Shown here one piece after another: positions 62,178 through 64,000 of a stretch of DNA of 64,000 nucleotides. A program made the position numbers and the translations under genes. The DNA is from Ignavibacteriota bacterium. GTDB lineage: Bacteria; Bacteroidota; Ignavibacteria; UBA10030; SZUA-254. The notes below the pieces were generated by a model, which worked only from the letters and a program-made list of their open reading frames with translations, was not told where the DNA came from and did no database searches. Each line of letters begins with the position of its first letter. Position 1 is the first letter of the stretch. The stretch spans positions 1 to 64,000 of the forward strand of contig JACREZ010000023.1 in NCBI GenBank assembly GCA_016212665.1, read 5' to 3'.

Positions 62178-62933
62178 GTGAGTAAAAAGAAAAAAGTAAA
62201 AAAACCTAATAATTCTAACTCTGTGCCAATAGAATTAGAAAAGAGGAATCAAAACAAACATGCTTATAAAGTTTTGGTTGGGATAATCTCCATTTTCTTT
62301 ACTATTACGATATCGTTGTATTCAACAGAGTTGAGGGGATTCGTTGACTCGATCTTTGGGTGGACTCGTCTTCAATTTGCAACAGATCCGGAAATGAAAG
62401 TGGTAAGGTCAATGTTTGGACATGATTTTTCTGTTATTAAGTCATCTTTAGGAAAAGATTCTATAGTTGTACCATATGAAGGAGCAACTACTTACCAAAT
62501 TATTTTACACATAAAAAACTTATCTGAAGAAGAGTTAATTATCCAAAATGCTAATATTATTAATGATACTGAAAACAAAGTATTTCTTGATCTGGGAGTA
62601 CCTCAGAAAATTAATGATAAAGACCTAATAAATCACCTTAAATATGAAGAAACTACTTATTTACGGTTTGAAAGATATATTAATAAGATTGAATTGAGTC
62701 AACGCAACGAGCTATTAAAATGTATTGAGTCAGCTAATTTAAAAATTCAACTTCAAACTAATTTTAAAAAATACATATTAGCAGTTAATTGTATTTGGTT
62801 TCATAATGGGGACAGATATTCAATAATAGGAACAGACACAAACATCGCCAATTTTGAATATAATGATTCTGAAGGAGTAAAAGTTGGAGGACTTCTTACA
62901 CAACAGCCATTACAGTGGCCCAATTTTAAATAA
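62178..62933 (+). CDS. Membrane-anchored orphan protein, AT-rich
   Basis: 251 aa from a GTG. A Lys-rich N-terminus (MSKKKKVKKPNNSN), one membrane helix (VLVGIISIFFTITISLYS), then a soluble mainly beta domain. The DNA is clearly more AT-rich than neighbouring genes (runs such as AATTTTAAAAAATACATATTA, Asn/Ile/Lys-heavy codon use), a sign of recent acquisition. I recognise no family. Confidence 0.65.
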   Translation: MSKKKKVKKPNNSNSVPIELEKRNQNKHAYKVLVGIISIFFTITISLYSTELRGFVDSIFGWTRLQFATDPEMKVVRSMFGHDFSVIKSSLGKDSIVVPYEGATTYQIILHIKNLSEEELIIQNANIINDTENKVFLDLGVPQKINDKDLINHLKYEETTYLRFERYINKIELSQRNELLKCIESANLKIQLQTNFKKYILAVNCIWFHNGDRYSIIGTDTNIANFEYNDSEGVKVGGLLTQQPLQWPNFK

Positions 62934-62988
62934 TAAAATAGAACCTAAGTTTTAGTTGATTCAATTTATTCTCTATCTTCGGGGGGCG

Positions 62989-64000
62989 ATGAACGGTAAC
63001 TTGTTCAAATATTCATTTGTGTTCAGCCTCTTGGTGTTGGCTATGTACTGCTCTGGATATTTCTATCCCGTGAGCTTGAGTTGGGGATTTCATTTCTTAG
63101 GATTTCTACCGCCGTTTATATTTATATCATTCCTTGTTGTCTCTCCCCTTGTGCTTCTACTCATCTGGAAAAATTATCTTGACAAGCCGGTAGAGATTGT
63201 TTCAAGTTTAATGGAGAGGAAACCGTTTCTCTTTCTTACGGCTGTAATTGGATTGTTCGTATTGTTTGCAGTTTTTCTTCGAGTGAACATTCCATTGCTC
63301 GGCGATAGCTTTGTGTTGCTCAATAATTATGAGTTCACCTTCAGCGGCGACCATGAATTGTATTTACATCGTTCCCCTCTTTCGTTCTTCTATTTTTATA
63401 TCATCGCATCGTTGTTGAATGTGACAAGTTACCCCGCGTTAATGGATGCGTTCCTTGTCGGTGAACTGTTGCTCGGCGGGGGATTCATCGTGAATACCTT
63501 TTTTACTGTTAAACATTTATTTGAAGAACCCAAGGCACGACTTGTTATCTTCTGCTTTCTTCTGACTCTGCCGTATATGCAATTGTTCTTCGGCTATGTT
63601 GAATTGTATTCGGTCGTGTTGTTTGCGCTTTCATTATTCACACTTGTATCAGTTTTATCAATGAAGAAAATATTGCCGTTTTATTTTGTACCACCGGCGT
63701 TTCTCTTTCTTCTCACTTCTAATTATTTAAACGTAATCCTTTCCTTTGCACTTCTCTTTGTAACGGTTCAGGAATTTCGGAATGGAAAAAAGTGGACGAT
63801 TCCGGTTGGTTATCTCCTTTGCGGCGTGTTCATCGTTGTGGTCTTTGCTCTTGTCGGATTTGATGTGCAAAGATTTTTTTCGGCGGCGGAACACAGTCAC
63901 TGGCTTTCGCTCACCCATGACAAAGGAGACGAGTTTCAGGCATATGGATTATTTTCGCCGTTTCATGTACTTGATTTGGTCAATCTCTTTGTCATGCTTG
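62989..64000 (+). CDS. GT-C-like polytopic membrane protein (partial)
   Basis: Starts with ATG at 62989 and is open to the window end (337 codons plus one base). At least seven or eight membrane helices. A GDSFVLLNNYEF motif after the second or third helix is followed by HRSPLSFFYFYIIASLL and LTLPYMQLFFGYVELYSVVLFAL, which resembles GT-C/ArnT-type glycosyltransferases. The 3' part is outside the window, so the call is provisional. Confidence 0.6.
   Translation, partial: MNGNLFKYSFVFSLLVLAMYCSGYFYPVSLSWGFHFLGFLPPFIFISFLVVSPLVLLLIWKNYLDKPVEIVSSLMERKPFLFLTAVIGLFVLFAVFLRVNIPLLGDSFVLLNNYEFTFSGDHELYLHRSPLSFFYFYIIASLLNVTSYPALMDAFLVGELLLGGGFIVNTFFTVKHLFEEPKARLVIFCFLLTLPYMQLFFGYVELYSVVLFALSLFTLVSVLSMKKILPFYFVPPAFLFLLTSNYLNVILSFALLFVTVQEFRNGKKWTIPVGYLLCGVFIVVVFALVGFDVQRFFSAAEHSHWLSLTHDKGDEFQAYGLFSPFHVLDLVNLFVML

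Overview
The window looks like part of a chromosome from an Ignavibacteria-like member of the Bacteroidota/Chlorobiota group. The best marker is the secreted protein at 52186-53736, which ends in a type IX secretion (T9SS) type A sorting domain with the NYPNPFNPTT signature common in Ignavibacteria. Peptidase-MA/PD40 outer-membrane proteins, DUF4159 and DUF4175 proteins, 23S-rRNA-IVS-type four-helix-bundle proteins and many REP-like intergenic palindromes fit the same picture. Three predicted promoters have sigma70-like TTGnnn-N16/17-TATAAT architecture rather than the Bacteroidetes -33/-7 type.

Layout. 1-7041: palindromic repeats, then a peptidase-MA/PD40/beta-barrel protein, a PQQ-propeller lipoprotein, a PEGA protein and a TlpA-type thioredoxin. 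7216-12385: His-rich exported protein, RND adaptor and heavy-metal RND pump. 12504-16251: two-gene heterodimeric ABC exporter. 16387-17829: DUF4139 protein. 18236-25344: a redox unit of two GcvH-like proteins without the lipoyl lysine, a four-cluster ferredoxin and an NrfD-type quinone protein, followed by a diheme sensor kinase, an NtrC-type sigma54 activator and an archaemetzincin. 25345-25700: possible small RNA, tRNA-Arg(ACG). 25898-36156: threonine dehydratase, then a minus-strand block (PLP trans-sulfuration enzyme, SDR, family-5 uracil-DNA glycosylase, alpha/beta hydrolase, TrmH-like methyltransferase, EamA transporter, small TPR-like protein, Mfd). 36379-49190: toxin-antitoxin pairs, ArfB, DUF4159/DUF4175, an MhqD/MhqO-like esterase-dioxygenase pair, a decayed paralogue fragment, a membrane peptidase-MA protein and MurA. 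49343-62118: an all-plus-strand reductive pyrimidine catabolism region (PreT/PreA, dihydropyrimidinase, beta-ureidopropionase, class III aminotransferase, aldehyde dehydrogenase), interrupted by two IVS-protein cassettes, a T9SS cargo gene, a DUF4258-like/DUF2283 pair and a broken gene. 62178-64000: an AT-rich membrane-anchored orphan and the start of a GT-C-like membrane protein that runs off the end.

The most unusual feature is a family of short, low-complexity, word-like or hairpin elements. They occupy many intergenic gaps, sit in frame inside at least four protein genes (including mfd) and form inverted arms around both four-helix-bundle genes. In mfd the inserted block has 11-bp perfect terminal inverted repeats, and the peptide it encodes resembles the repeat-encoded tail of the second four-helix-bundle protein. 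I infer that these may belong to one hairpin-type mobile or repeat system. The second candidate system is the redox unit, in which two carrier-like proteins have lost the lipoylation site and sit next to a haem-sensing kinase/sigma54 circuit with near-consensus -24 elements upstream of both transcription units. No CRISPR array, rRNA, prophage or transposase gene was seen.
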